A DNA stretch of 64,000 bases from positions 636,858-700,857 of the forward strand of contig CAJHNH020004668.1 of assembly GCA_905116865.2 (NCBI GenBank). The letters are read 5' to 3'. Both the position numbers and the translations under genes were made by a program. Shown piece by piece: positions 33,101-48,100 of the stretch; position 1 is the first letter of the stretch; each line of letters opens with the position of its first letter. This stretch comes from Candidula unifasciata. Taxonomy: Eukaryota; Mollusca; Gastropoda; Stylommatophora; Geomitridae. Below the pieces are notes generated by a model. It was not told the origin of the DNA. It did no database searches and saw only the letters and a program-made list of their open reading frames with translations.

Positions 33101-36100
33101 CTTTCTACTTCTTTCTATGAGTGGCAATCATTACACTGTTTGTTACTCTATGTAATGTAGAGAGATAGAGAGGACTGTGACAGATAATGAATATAAGAAT
33201 ACTGTTTCTAGACTGCTGTTAAACTCTAGCACTTACCTCAGCACAGGGAAACTTAGGAAATGATGGGAGTTTGACCAATCTCATATTGGGAGCCTGCAAT
33301 AATTCTGGAATCTGAATTGCCTCAAGCCCAAGTTCAGAGGAGAAGATCTCCAAGGTCGTGTCTGCAAGCTGGCGTGTGTAGTCAACAATCTTGTCCTAAA
33401 TCATGAAAATGTGTTTTAAATTGTTCTTATTCTGGACACTTGATGGTGGTTGTTTTTGTTGAACTTGAAGAACAAAGGTTTTGGCATGGTTTCATTACCA
33501 TTAGGTGAGCTGTGCTCTCATTCTTGAACACAGATTGTTATTTATGGCGATTGTTTACTTCTCATATTTTCTTTATAATTTTTGTGAACCTGAATGTATG
33601 CCATGGGGGTTGCAGTTATGTAGCGGCTAGAAGCTCCGTCTGCCGACCCAAAGGTCGTGAGTGTGAATCTTCACAAATGACGATGGCTCACAGGTTTACC
33701 CAGCCTAAACTGGGTACCAAGAAAAGTCCGGGGAAGTAAAGGTGACTACACTACCCATTGAGGACTGATTGCCATATAGAAATATGAGTCAGGCATCATG
33801 TACCTTTACTGCTTTCATATCATTTTTTATTTACCATCAAGAGACTAGAAAAACTAGTAAAAGTAAAGTAAAAGTAAAGGACCCTTTAGATGTATAGGGC
33901 ATATAGGGCTAGACCTATATTTTATAGACCAATCAGCACAAGATGGGTGATGCGGTCAGCATCACGCCGGCCGCCTTTACTTCCCGGAACTGCACTCGGT
34001 ACCCACTCAAGGCTGGGTCGACCTAGGAGCCAAGTTCTTTTTTGAAAAATGTCTGGCTCTGCCATGGAGTGAACCCATGACCTTCCGATCCACGGCAAGC
34101 GTATAGCCGCTCCACCACGGTGACTCCCAGAAAAACTTGTAAATGTGATAAATTGAAAAAGAGATAGAGAAAGACAAATGAAGAAAATTAAAAACAGATA
34201 GAGGAAGATAAACAAGAAGATGCTTCATGGCCTCCTGTCTGACATGAAAAGGTATCACACATAAACTAATAAATACTTCTGGAGATCACATGATATGGAG
34301 AAGCATGATCACCCATGCAAGTTGTCAACATACTTATGATGATAGTTTCTTCTTCTGCACTGATCGATAATGAACTGCATTTCTAATATTGGACCATCAC
34401 TGCTGGTGGCACGTCTGGCTTGCTGCTCTATGCACTGAATGCATCTTTAAGCTGTTGGATTTGCTAAGACTGGAGTCTGTGTCCATTTTTTTTTTAACCA
34501 GGGACAATGATGGACATGGACATTGTGTGGGGATTTCGTCGGCACAAAAACAGAGCAACTGTGAGGTGACATGTTGACTATGAAGTTGGAACTGCAGTTA
34601 CCTGATCTTTTGTACTTGTTTCTCCTCATTTGGAGCATCAGCCCTCAATGAGCTAATGAGATGCAGGAATGCACCATCACATGTGGTGGGGGGAGGGAGG
34701 GGGGACCCGAACCAGAGCTCAGAATGATCAATAAGTTTGTCCCCTCTGGGCTGCTACCAGACCATTCTGAGATTTTTAAATCTGAATCTTGAGGGCAGAC
34801 CAAACAGACAGAAATCACCTGCCCCCTTCAATTTCCAGAGAAATTATAATCATAATTATTGGTTACATCAGCCAGGTGTGCAAGTAAGGAATGCATGGCT
34901 CAGACCGGGCAAGAGCTATTTATACCTCTCCATGATCATCCAAGAAGCAGGTTTCTCTACTGGTACCTGGCCAGCGTAGATTGGATTGACATTTTCTTCT
35001 AAAAAAGAACGCATTTTCTTGACAAGTGAAGAACCAGCAGTCTGCATACAATAAGGCAGATCTGTAAAACAAATGTGCTTGCATCACTCAAGTTGTGGAA
35101 CAAGACCAAAGTCTAGACACAAACATTTGAGTTAACCTTTGAGATCACAATATTCTGCACAAGCCCACATCTCCCTGCTCAGCAGCCAGCGATGAGTCTC
35201 CATGCTGATGGTACCTGTTGTCATCTTAGACACAAACAGCCAGGACTTTCTGCTGGAGTTTACACCTGGCCAGTCCTAACGGCAACAACAAACAACGGCC
35301 AGGACTTTCTGCTGGAGTTTACACCTGGTCAGTCCTAACGGCAACAACAAACAACGGCCAGGACTTTCTGCTAGAGTTAATAACTGGCCAGTCCTAACGG
35401 CAACAACAAACAACGGCCAGGACTTTCTGCTGAAGTTTACACCTGGTCAGTCCTAACGGCAACAACAAACAACGGCCAGGACTTTCTGCTGGAGTTTACA
35501 CCTGGTCAGTCCTAACGGCAACAACAAACCACGGCCAGGACTTTCTGCTGGAGTTTACACCTGGCCAGTCCTAACGGCAACAACAAACAACGGCCAGGAC
35601 TTTCTGCTGGAGTTTACACCTGGTCAGTCCTAACTGCAACAACAAACAACGGCCAGGACTTTCTGCTGGAGTTTACACCTGGCCAGTCCTAGCGGCAACA
35701 ACAAACAACGGCCAGGACTTTCTGCTAGAGTTTACACCTGGCCAGTCCTAACGGCAACAACAAACAACAGCCAGGACTTTCTGCTGGAGTTTACACCTGG
35801 TCAGTCCTAACGGCAACAACAAACAACGGCCAGGACTTTCTGCTGGAGTTTACACCTGGTCAGTCCTAACGGCAACAACAAACAACGGCCAGGACTTTCT
35901 GCTGGAGTTTACACCTGGTCAGTCCTAACGGCAACAACAAACAACGGCCAGGACTTTCTGCTGGAGTTTACACCTGGTCAGTCCTAACGGCAACAACAAA
36001 CAACGGCCAGGACTTTCTGCTGGAGTTTACACCTGGTCAGTCCTAACGGCAACAACAAACCACGGCCAGGACTTTCTGCTGGAGTTTACACCTGGCCAGT

Positions 36101-39100
36101 CCTAACGGCAACAACAAACAACGGCCAGGACTTTCTGCTGGAGTTTACACCTGGTCAGTCCTAACTGCAACAACAAACAACGGCCAGGACTTTCTGCTGG
36201 AGTTTACACCTGGCCAGTCCTAGTGGCAACAACAAACAACGGCCAGGACTTTCTGCTGGAGTTTACACCTGGCCAGTCCTAACGGCAAGAACAAACAACA
36301 GCCACGACTTTCTGCTGGAGTTTACACCTGGTCAGTCCTAACGGCAACAACAAACAACGGCCAGGACTTTCTGCTGGAGTTTACACCTGGTCAGTCCTAA
36401 CGGCAACAACAAACAACGGCCAGGACTTTCTGCTGGAGTTTACACCCGGTCAGTCCTAACGGCAACAACAAACAACGGCCAGGACTTTCTGCTGGAGTTT
36501 ACACCTGGCCAGTCCTAACGGCAACAACAAACAACGGCCAGGACTTTCTGCTTTAGTTTACACCTGGCCAGTCCTAACGGCAACAACAAACAACGGCCAG
36601 GACTTTCTGCTGGAGTTTACACCTGGCCAGTCCTAACGGCAACAACAAACAACGGCCAGGACTTTCTGCTGGAGTTTACACCTGGCCAGTCCTAACGGCA
36701 ACAACAAACAACGGCCAGGACTTTCTGCTGGAGTTTACACCTGGTCAGTCCTAACGACAACAACAAACAACGGCCAGGACTTTCTGCTGGAGTTTACACC
36801 TGGCCAGTCCTAACGGCAACAACAAACAACGGCCAGGACTTTCTGCTGGAGTTTACACCTGGTCAGTCCTAACGGCAACAACAAACAACGGCCAGGACTT
36901 TCTGCTGGAGTTTACACCTGGCCAGTCCTAGCGGCAACAACAAACAACGGCCAGGACTTTCTGCTGGAGTTTACACCTGGCCAGTCCTAACAGCAAGAAC
37001 AAACAACGGCCAGGACTTTCTGCTGGAGTTTACACCTGGTCAGTCCTAACGGCAACAACAAACAACGGCCAGGACTTTCTGCTGGAGTTTACACCTGGTC
37101 AGTCCTAACGGCAACAACAAACAACGGCCAGGACTTTCTGCTGGAGTTTACACCCGGTCAGTCCTAACGGCAACAACAAACAACGGCCAGGACTTTCTGC
37201 TGGAGTTTACACCTGGCCAGTCCTAACGGCAACAACAAACAACGGCCAGGACTTTCTGCTGGAGTTTACACCTGGTCAGTCCTAATGGCAACAACAAACA
37301 ACGGCCAGGACTTTCTGCTGGAGTTTACACCTGGTCAGTCCTAACGGCAACAACAAACAACGGCCAGGACTTTCTGCTGGAGTTTACACCTGGTCAGTCC
37401 TAACGGCAACAACAAACAACAACCAGGACTTTCTGCTGGAGTTTACACCTGGCCAGTCCTAACGGCAACAACAAACAACGACCAGGACTTTCTGCTGGAG
37501 TTTACACCTGGCCAGTCCTAACGGCAACAACAAACAACAACCAGGACTTTCTGCTGGAGTTTACACCTGGCCAGTCCTAATGGCAACAACAAACAACAGC
37601 CACCTACTAATTCCCAGGTCGATCCAACCTTAAATGGGTACCAGGTCAAGTCTTGGGAAGTAAAGGCAGCCGGCATGATGTGACCACATCACCCACTGAG
37701 TGCTGATTAATCCATCATCATCATCCCATAACACTACCTGTCATTGGGTCACCAGTTTCTGTTGACTGTCCGATCAGCTTTCTCCACATTTGGCGGTCAG
37801 TTGTGATGGACTTCATGGTTGCATGCCTGAGGTCTGAGTGCTGATTAGTCTATTAAATATAGGTCTAGCCCTATATGCCTAATATCACTAAAAGTGTAGA
37901 AAAAGATCCTCTACTTTACCTACCTGATGAAAAACAAAACAATTTCCATGTCATAGTCAGGAAAACGAGGATCCCTTACTCACCATGCCACCAATGGCCA
38001 TGTAAAACTGCAGCGCATGCCTAGCACAAATGTACGGTGTGTGATCCCTGGTTCCCTGGTCAAAGAACTGCTTGTCCAAGGAGAGACCCAGCTGCCATGA
38101 AGTGTTGGAAGGGTGGATCCAACCCGCATGTTTGTTGTCGAATGACATGAAAGCCACCCCACGGGGAGCAAAGCACCATTTGTGTAGGTTTGCTAAAGAG
38201 GAATGGAAATGGATAGTTAACATTCTACTAAGTTACAATTATAGATATTGTCCTATTGGCCAGTGTATGTGGCTTAGGGGTTATAAATGTAGTTTCATAA
38301 TTCTGACAAACCAGGGTTCAAAGTCAGTTGCAGACAGTTTGGCAGCAGACCACGTTGTGGCGATTTCAACAACAATAAGTAATGGAAGACTATTGAATGT
38401 AAAACTGCCCAGTAAAACCACACACCAGCCAACAGAAAGTGGAGTTGGAGGATTTAGGTCTGACAGCTGGTGGGATCAACTACATTGTGCAGCAACCATA
38501 CACTGTGCAGTCACCATACACTGTGCTGTCACCATACACTGTGCAGTCACCATACACTGTGCAGTCACCATACATTGTGCAGTCACCATACACTGTGCTG
38601 TCACCATACACTGTGCAGTCACCATACACTGTGCAGTCACCATACACTGTGCAGTCACCATACACTGTGCAGTCACCATACATTGTGCAGTCACCATACA
38701 TTGTGCAGTCACCATACACTGTGCAGCCACCATACACTGTGCAGCCACCATACATTGTGCAGTCACCATACACTGCAGTCACCACACACTGTGCAGCCAC
38801 CATACACTGTGCAGCCACCATACACTGTGCAGCCACCATACACTGCAGTCACCATACACTGTGCAGTCACCATACACTGTGCAGTCACCATACATTGTGC
38901 AGTCACCATACACTGTGCAGTCACCATACATTGTGCAGTCACCGTACACTGTACACGTACTGTACAGACACCATACACTGTGCAGCCACCATACACTGTG
39001 CAGCCACCATACACTGCAGTCACCATACACTGTGCAGTCACCATACACTGTGCAGTCACCATACACTGTGCAGTCACCATACACTGTGCAGTCACCATAC

Positions 39101-42100
39101 ACTGTGCAGTCACCATACACTGTACAGCCACCATACATTGTGCAGTCACCATACACTGTGCAGTCACCATACATTGTGCAGCCACCATACACTGTGCAGT
39201 CACCATACACTGTACAGCCACCATACATTGTGCAGTCACCATACATTGTGCAGCCACCATACACTGTGCAGTCACCATACATTGTACAGTCACCATACAT
39301 TGTGCAGCCACCATACATTGTGCAGTCACCATACACTGTGCAGTCACCATACATTGTACAGTCACCATACATTGTGCAGTCACCATACATTGTGCAGTCA
39401 CCATACACTGTACACGTACTGTACAGACACCATACACTGTGCAGTCACCATACACTTTGCTGTCACCATACACTGTGCAGCCACCATACACTGTACACGT
39501 ACTGTGCAGACACCATACACTGTACACGTACTGTGCAGTCACCATACACTGTGCTGTCACCATACACTGTGCAGTCACCATACACTGTGCAGTCACCATA
39601 CACTGTGCAGTCACCATACACTGCAGTCACCATACACTGTGCAGTCACCATACACTGTGCAGTCACCATACACTGTGCAGTCACCATACACTGTGCAGTC
39701 ACCATACACTGTGCAGACACCATACACTGTGCAGTCACCATACACTGTGCAGTCACCATACACTGTGCAGTCACCATACACTGTGCAGTCACCATACACT
39801 GTGCAGACACCATACACTGTGCAGTCACCACCATACACTGTGCAGTCACCATACACTGTGCAGTCACCATACACTGTGCAGTCCACCATACACTGTGCAG
39901 TCACCATACACTGTGCAGTCACCATACACTGTGCAGTCACCATACACTGTGCAGTCACCATACACTGTGCAGTCCACCACCATACACTGTGCAGTCACCA
40001 TACACTGCAGTCACCATACACTGTGCAGTCACCATACACTGTGCAGTCACCATACACTGTGCAGTCACCATACACTGTGCTGTCACCATACACTGTGCAG
40101 TCACCATACACTGTGCAGTCACCATACACTGTACAGCCACCATACACTGTACAGCCACCATACACTGTACACGTACTATGCAGACACCATACACTGTGCA
40201 GTCACCATACACTGTGCAGTCACCATAAACTGTACACATACTGTGCAGACACCATACACTGTGCAGTCACCATAAACTGTACACATACTGTGCAGACACC
40301 ATACACTGTGCAGTCACCATACACTGTGCAGACACCATACACTGTGCAGTCACCATACACTGTGCAGTCACCATACACTGTGCAGACACCATACACTGTG
40401 CAGTCACCATACACTGTGCAGTCACCATACACTGTGCTGTCACCATACACTGTGCAGACACCATACACTGTGCAGTCACCATACACTGTGCAGTCACCAT
40501 ACACTGTGCAGTCACCATACACTGTGCAGACACCATACACTGTGCACCATACACTGTGCAGTCACCAATACACTGTGCAGTCACCATACACTGTGCAGTC
40601 ACCATACACTGTGCAGTCACCATACACTGTGCAGTCACCATACACTGTGCAGTCACCATACACTGTGCAGTCACCATACACTGTGCAGTCACCATACACT
40701 GTGCAGTCACCATACACTGTGCAGTCACCATACACTGTGCAGTCACCATACACTTGTGCAGTCACCATACACTGTGCAGTCACCATACACTGTGCAGTCA
40801 CCATACACTGTGCAGTACCATACACTGTGCAGTCACCCATACACTGTGCAGCCACCATACACTGTGCAGTCACCATACACTGCAGTCACCATACACTGTG
40901 CAGTCACCATACATTGTGCAGTCACCACACACTGTGCAGTCACCATACACTGTGCTGTCACCATACACTGTGCAGTCACCATACACTGTACAGCCACCAT
41001 ACATTGTGCAGTCACCATACACTGTGCAGTCACCATACATTGTGCAGTCACCATACACTGTGCAGTCACCATACACTGTGCAGCCACCATACATTGTGCA
41101 GTCACCATACATTGTGCAGTCACCATACACTGTGCAGTCACCATACATTGTGCAGTCACCATACACTGTACAGCCACCATACATTGTGCAGTCACCATAC
41201 ACTGTGCAGTCACCATACATTGTGCAGTCACCATACACTGTGCAGTCACCATACACTGTGCAGTCACCATACACTGTGCAGTCACCATACACTGTGCAGT
41301 CACCATACACTGTGCACACTGTGCACCATACACTGTGCAGTCACCATACACTGTGCAGTCACCATACACTGTGCAGTCACCATACACTGTGCAGTCACCA
41401 TACACTGTGCAGTCACCATACACTGTGCAGTCACCATACACTGTGCAGTCACCATACACTGTGCAGTCACCATACACTGTGCAGTCACCCCATACACTGT
41501 ACAGCCACCATACACTGTGCAGTCACCATACACTGTGCAGTCACCATACACTGTGCAGTCACCATACACTGTGCAGTCACCATAAACTGTACACATACTG
41601 TGCAGACACCATACACTGTGCAGTCACCATACACTGTGCAGACACCATACACTGTGCAGTCACCATACACTGTGCAGTCACCATACACTGTGCAGACACC
41701 ATACACTGTGCAGTCACCATACACTGTGCAGTCACCATACACTGTGCTGTCACCATACACTGTGCAGACACCATACAGTGTGCAGTCACCATACACTGTG
41801 CAGACACCATACACTGTGCAGTCACCATACACTGTGCAGTCACCATACACTGTGCTGTCACCATACACTGTGCAGACACCATATACTGTGCAGTCACCAT
41901 ACACTGTGCAGTCACCATACACTGTGCAGTCACCATACATTGTGCAGTCACCACACACTGTGCAGTCACCATACACTGTGCAGTCACCATACACTGTGCA
42001 GTCACCATACACCAGTCACCATACATTGTGCAGTCACCATACACTGTGCAGTCACCATACATTGTTGCAGGGTCCACCAGTCACCATACACTGTGCAGTC

Positions 42101-45100
42101 ACCATACATTGTGCAGTCACCATACACTGTACAGCCACCATACACTGTACAGCCACCATACACTGTTCACGTACTGTGCAGACACCATACACTGTGCAGT
42201 CACCATACACTGTGCAGTCACCATACACTGTGCAGTCACCATACACTGTGCAGCCACCATACACTGTGCAGTCACCATACACTGTGCAGTCACCATACAC
42301 TGTGCAGTCACCATACATTGTGCAGTCACCACACACTGTGCAGTCACCATACACTGTGCTGTCACCATACACTGTGCAGTCACCATACACTGTGCAGTCA
42401 CCATACACTGTGCAGTCACCATACATTGTGCAGCCACCATACACTGTGCAGTCACCATACACTGTACAGTCACCATACATTGTGCAGCCACCATACATTG
42501 TGCAGTCACCATACACTGTGCAGTCACCATACATGTGTACAGTCACCATACATTGTGCAGTCACCATACATTGTGCAGTCACCATACACTGTGCAGTCAC
42601 CATACACTACACTGTGCTGTCACCATACACTGTGCAGTCACCATACACTGTGCAGTCACCATACACTGTGCAGTCACCATACACTGTGCAGTCACCATAC
42701 ACTGTGCAGACACCATACACTGTGCAGTCACCATACACTGTGCAGTCACCATACACTGTGCAGACACCATACACTGTGCAGTCACCATACACTGTGCAGT
42801 CACCATACACTGTGCAGCCACCATACACTGTGCAGACACCATACACACTGTGCAGACACCATACACTGTGCAGACACCATACACTGTGCAGACACCATAC
42901 ACTGTGCAGTCACCGTACACTGTGCAGTCACCATACACTGTGCAGTCACCATACACTGTGCAGTCACCATACACTGTGCATACACTGTGCACCATACACT
43001 GTGCAGTCACCATACACTGTGCAGCCACCATACACTGTGCAGCCACATACACTGTGCAGACACCATACACTGTGCAGTCACCATACACTGTGCAGTCACC
43101 ATACACTGTGCAGCCACCATACACTCTGCAGCCACCATACACTGTGCAGTCACCATACACTCTGCAGCCACCATACATTGTGCAGCCACCATACACTGTA
43201 CAGCCACCATACATTGTGCAGCCACCATACATTGTGCAGCCACCATACATTGTGCAGCCACCATACATTGTGCAGCCACCATACATTGTGCAGCCACCAT
43301 ACATTGTGCAGCCACCATACATTGTGCAGCCACCATACATTGTGCAGCCACCATACATTGTGCAGCCACCATACATTGTGCAGCCACCATACATTGTGCA
43401 GCCATCATACACTGTACACGTACTGTGCAGACACCATACACTGTGCAGTCACCATACACTGTGCAGTCACCATACACTGTGCAGTCACCATACACTGTGC
43501 AGTCACCATACACTGTGCAGTCACCATACACTGTGCAGTCACCATACACTGTGCAGTCACCATACACTGTGCAGTCACCATACACTGTGCAGTCACCATA
43601 CACTGTGCAGTCACCATACACTGTGCAGTCACCTTACACTGTACAGTCACCATACACTGTGCAGACACCATACACTGTACAGCCACCATACATCATAAAT
43701 CATAACACAATGTGTGAACAACTATTTTAAGAGTGAAAGCATAAGAAGGTACAGAAGAAGAATTTTCATTTCTTGTTGTTTGCTGATGACCCCTTTCTAG
43801 CTGATCCTTTATGCACTGGCCAGGCTCCCCAGTGGTCGATCTGTCTCTAGGACGATCCCATTGAGATGTAGACGGATATGAACCGGCATGTGCCCTGGTC
43901 TTTGTGCACCTCCACAGGAGTGATGCGCCTCTACATCCCATGATGATATTTAAAAAAGCAGGCTCAGTAAGTCACTTCAAAGGTGTGACATCTCCTACAG
44001 TGCAACTAAAAGAGATGAAGTCTTATTATAAACTTTTGAGAACATTGTCTTCAAACTAATATGTAGACCCATCAAAGAGGCAAACAACCTAGAATTGTCA
44101 CTAAGTTGCAACAATTAAAATCATAATCTGTTTAAATCATTACTTCTTCTTCACGTTCACCGGCTGTAAACTCTGCCAGAAAATTATGGTTGTTTGTCCA
44201 CTTCTGGACTTTAGTTTTGTTCCAGAACCTGGGTGTTGTGTGCACATCCATTTAACAGATCTAACTTAATTGTATGCAGATTATTGGTTCCTCGCCTCTA
44301 TGGCAACTTTGAAGGAAGACTCCAATTAGTCGACTCTTATGACATGCTTGTTAGAGAGTCAGTCGGGCCTCAGAGCCCACATGGGAAAATCACTAATTAC
44401 TGGCATCCTGAGGGCTAGACTAAATTGGTTTGGGGCATATGGAGGAAATGGCAGACAAAAGAGAGACAAAAACTACAAACACAAAAGAGTTGAATGGGAG
44501 TAGACCATGAGGCATACAAAGAAGACGACGGAGAGATAATATCTAGGTAGACAGAAAACACTCAGAGTTACCAACTGGAAAGAGAAGACCAATCACAGAG
44601 ATAAGTGAAGGCCTAGCTGGTTTACAGCAGTGAACCTCAGCGGCTAGGAATGCTGAGGACGAAGAAGATGTGTGATTCTTGATTTTAATCCTTGGTTGGT
44701 TCTACAGAGTTTGTGCACAGTGCTAAGATTCTCCTTGTGCAATCTATAGAAGGATACTACTGAACATATGAAGATATCTGTATGCAATGAAATACTTGAT
44801 TAAAAATAAAACAACAAAAAATAACAATCTATGTAATACAACCATACGTACATATGTAGACATCAGCACCAATCGTCTGCATGTTCAGTGGTATCTGACC
44901 TATGGCATGAGCCCCATCTATAACCACAACAGCGCCATGTTTGTGGCAGATGTCTACAAGTCTTTCTACAGGCATGACGATGGAGGTGGGGCTGGTGATG
45001 TGATCTGTGAAATATGAACACCATACAATCATTTACAACAGCGCCATGTTTGTGGAAGATGTCAACAAGTTTTTCCACAGGCATGACGATAGAGGTGGGG

Positions 45101-48100
45101 CTGGTGATGTGATCTATGAAACATGAACACCAATAAAATGTTTCACAATGGTGCCATGTTTGTGGCAAATATCAACAAGTCTTTCTACAGGCATGATGAC
45201 GAAGGGTGGCGCTGGTAATGTGATCTTTGAAATGTTAAATGCTGAATTAAGAATCGACATCACAGCACTTTGGACACTCCCATAAGTGCTCCGTCCCCCA
45301 TCTTCAGCAGCAAGCGAAGAGTTTCAATTTCGATGGCACCAGTAGCCGTCTGATTGTATATTCATCTCATCCTTTCCCTGAGTGTTAAGCATCAGCCACA
45401 CACCCTCTTAAAAAAAGAACACCCACACAGTTATTCATAAAATATTCTCCTTTCACTCTGAGATATGTTATGACCATTTCAATCCCTTCACTCCAGCAAT
45501 GCTTCAAAAAAAGTGGAAAAGTTTTGTTATCCTTAAACAAAACCAAACATTTTATACATGTCACTAATAAATTTGTTGAAAAATTTATGAATTTAAAAAA
45601 CTTTGTATAATATATAAAGGATTTAATCAAAAAACATGAACTGAGTGAAGCATTACATGGAATACATTCTCTAGGACCTACATAAAATTGTTATCGGGTG
45701 ACTCGTGGCAAACCCTGTAACCTCTAACACTAAGACTATGGGAAAAATACCTTCCTGATAAAAGTCAAATACCTATTAGGAAGGCAATGGAATCTTGACT
45801 TATTCTCATACTTTGACATAATCTTGACTTATTCTCATACTTTGACATTATCTTGACTTATTCTCTCTCTTACTCTATCATCTTCTTTATTCAGGCCCAT
45901 GTTCCTCCCAGATTTGGCTCTTTCATAGCCTTTCTGTTAAGAAGTTTTCTTCAAATAACTGGAAATCTCCTTTCCATGTTATCAGATTCTGCACTGAAAA
46001 AGTGATCAGTTTCTAATAATTTAAACAGAACCCCGAGAATTCTTACTCAGTAAAATATGACATACCAAGAATAACCATCCTAATCTCTGGATTCTGCTCC
46101 AAAATCTCCTCATATTTTAGGATGATGTCATCTGCACTCTCAATAGGAAAATCCAACTCCAGAATGATTCTGTTCACGTCTGCAAACAATATGAGACATT
46201 TCAGCCATTTGTAAAAAGTTAATTGTATGTTGATTGTTAGAAGCTTGACTGGTTTGTTGGTTGTAATCATTATCATGTTGCTTGTAAATCCTGAAGACTG
46301 AGAATTTCAACTCTGAATTTCGATGCACTGGCATTTAGGTCACCAGGATAATAGCCATACTAATGAATTTTTTAAATAATTTATATAATTGCCAAGCAGT
46401 TTTCATTCTAAAGCTGAGGTTTTTGTTTTTTGTGTGTGGTGTTTTGTGTATGTGGGCAGGTGGGTGGGTGTGCGTGTTTGTTATGTAAATGATATGTGGG
46501 GGTAGGAGGTCCCACCAACCATTAGACTGCTAAGACTGTTTTGGGGTGTATGGATCCATGGTGTTGGTGTTATATTTTTGGGGCCTATTTTTTATATTTG
46601 TTTTTCTATCTGAAATCTTCAATGCTATCTAAATAGGAGTATAAGTTTACCTCTTCAGATAGGATTTTTTCTTCTTCTCATACACCAGCTGTGAACTCTA
46701 GGGGAAGTTCGGGTTGTTTGTCCATTTCTAGACTTCAGTCTTGTTCCAGAACTTGAGTTTTGCCTACACATGCATTTTACAGATCTGGCTTTTTTGTAGG
46801 CAGACCGATTGTTTATTGCCTGTCTGGCACAAACACTCTGACTTTTAAAGAAACCCCTAATTAGTTGACGTTTACGACATGCATTTTAGGGAGACTGTGG
46901 GTCTCCTCCCCCTGCCCCCACAATGGGGCCCTAGAACCCACACTGGGAAAATGGGATTTCATCAGAGAATATTGTGTTATTATCTGCTTGATTTGTTCTC
47001 ATTATCTTTTGTGTGGTTTCAGTTTTAGATAACAGATTATAATAAAACAGTAAAAGTTATCTTATAACTTAAGAGTTACCTAAGCCTGATTTAAAAGTAG
47101 AGTTACGGCTAATTACAGTCACATTTCCTAGTCTGTAAAAGACAAACTAAATCTGTTGAAGCCAATTTAACTTTTAAGCGATGTCATTCTTCTTTTTCTT
47201 TTGCATTCACTCTTTAAAAAAAGGCGGTTGGCCTGTTGTAATGTGGTCTACAGCCAGGCTGCAATGTGTATGCGTTTTGGTCTAATACATTTAATTTCAG
47301 CAAAACCTCTATTTAATCACCTTACACCACATTACTTGATTAGGGGCTCTGGAAACCTCACAGGAATGAAATCATTTATTTACCTGGTCTCAGTCTGGAT
47401 GTAAAATCGGCACACAGATTTTTAACCGCCCCGTATGTTAGGCTTGTGTCAAGAATAGCATCTCCAGACTTGAAAGGGAATGATTTCACAATGATATTGA
47501 TTGCTGCAGAATGATCAAAAAATCAAGTGATACATTTATTTAACACATCTGAGTGTAGAATGTAATTTATATTTATTTTTTATATTTTTATTTTTTATAT
47601 TTTTATTTTTATATAATTTATATTGATCACTTGAGTATATATCGGCGTAATACTGACCACATTACCCACCTGGTGCTGATTGGTCTGTAAAAATATGGGT
47701 GCTCTTCCCATATGCCCGATGCACCTAAAGGCGTGAAAAGGGATCTTTAGTTTTTTTACTTTTACTGAAGTATATATAGGGAGCCGCTGTGGTTTAGTAG
47801 CTAGACGCTCGCCTGCAGATTAGAAGGTCATGGGTTAGGTTCCTGATGAGGGCCGGATTGTTTTCAAAATCTTGGCTCCCAGGTCAACCCAGCCTTGAGT
47901 GGGTACCAGGTACAGTCCTGGGAAGTAAACGTTGACCACATCACTCACCAAGTGCCATTTGGACTATAAAATATAGGTCTAAAACTGTTTACCCAATACG
48001 CCTGAAAGGCATGGAAAAGCCTCCTTTACTTGTACTTACTGAAGTATATATAAATATATTCTCTGCAAGAGTGTTATGTCTTCTTCTGTTTGGGACAGCA

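Noticed and set aside
38439..43705. Open frames of 600-1049 codons (repeats of TIHCAV, HHTLCS, PYTVQS)
   Set aside because: They are the three readings of an 18-base satellite unit without stops, inside a gene B intron on the opposite strand. There is no splice or start context, and all frames are equally open.
44863..45168. 101-codon frame with HRSHHQPHLHRH
   Set aside because: It is the wrong reading frame through the duplicated exon 6 blocks.
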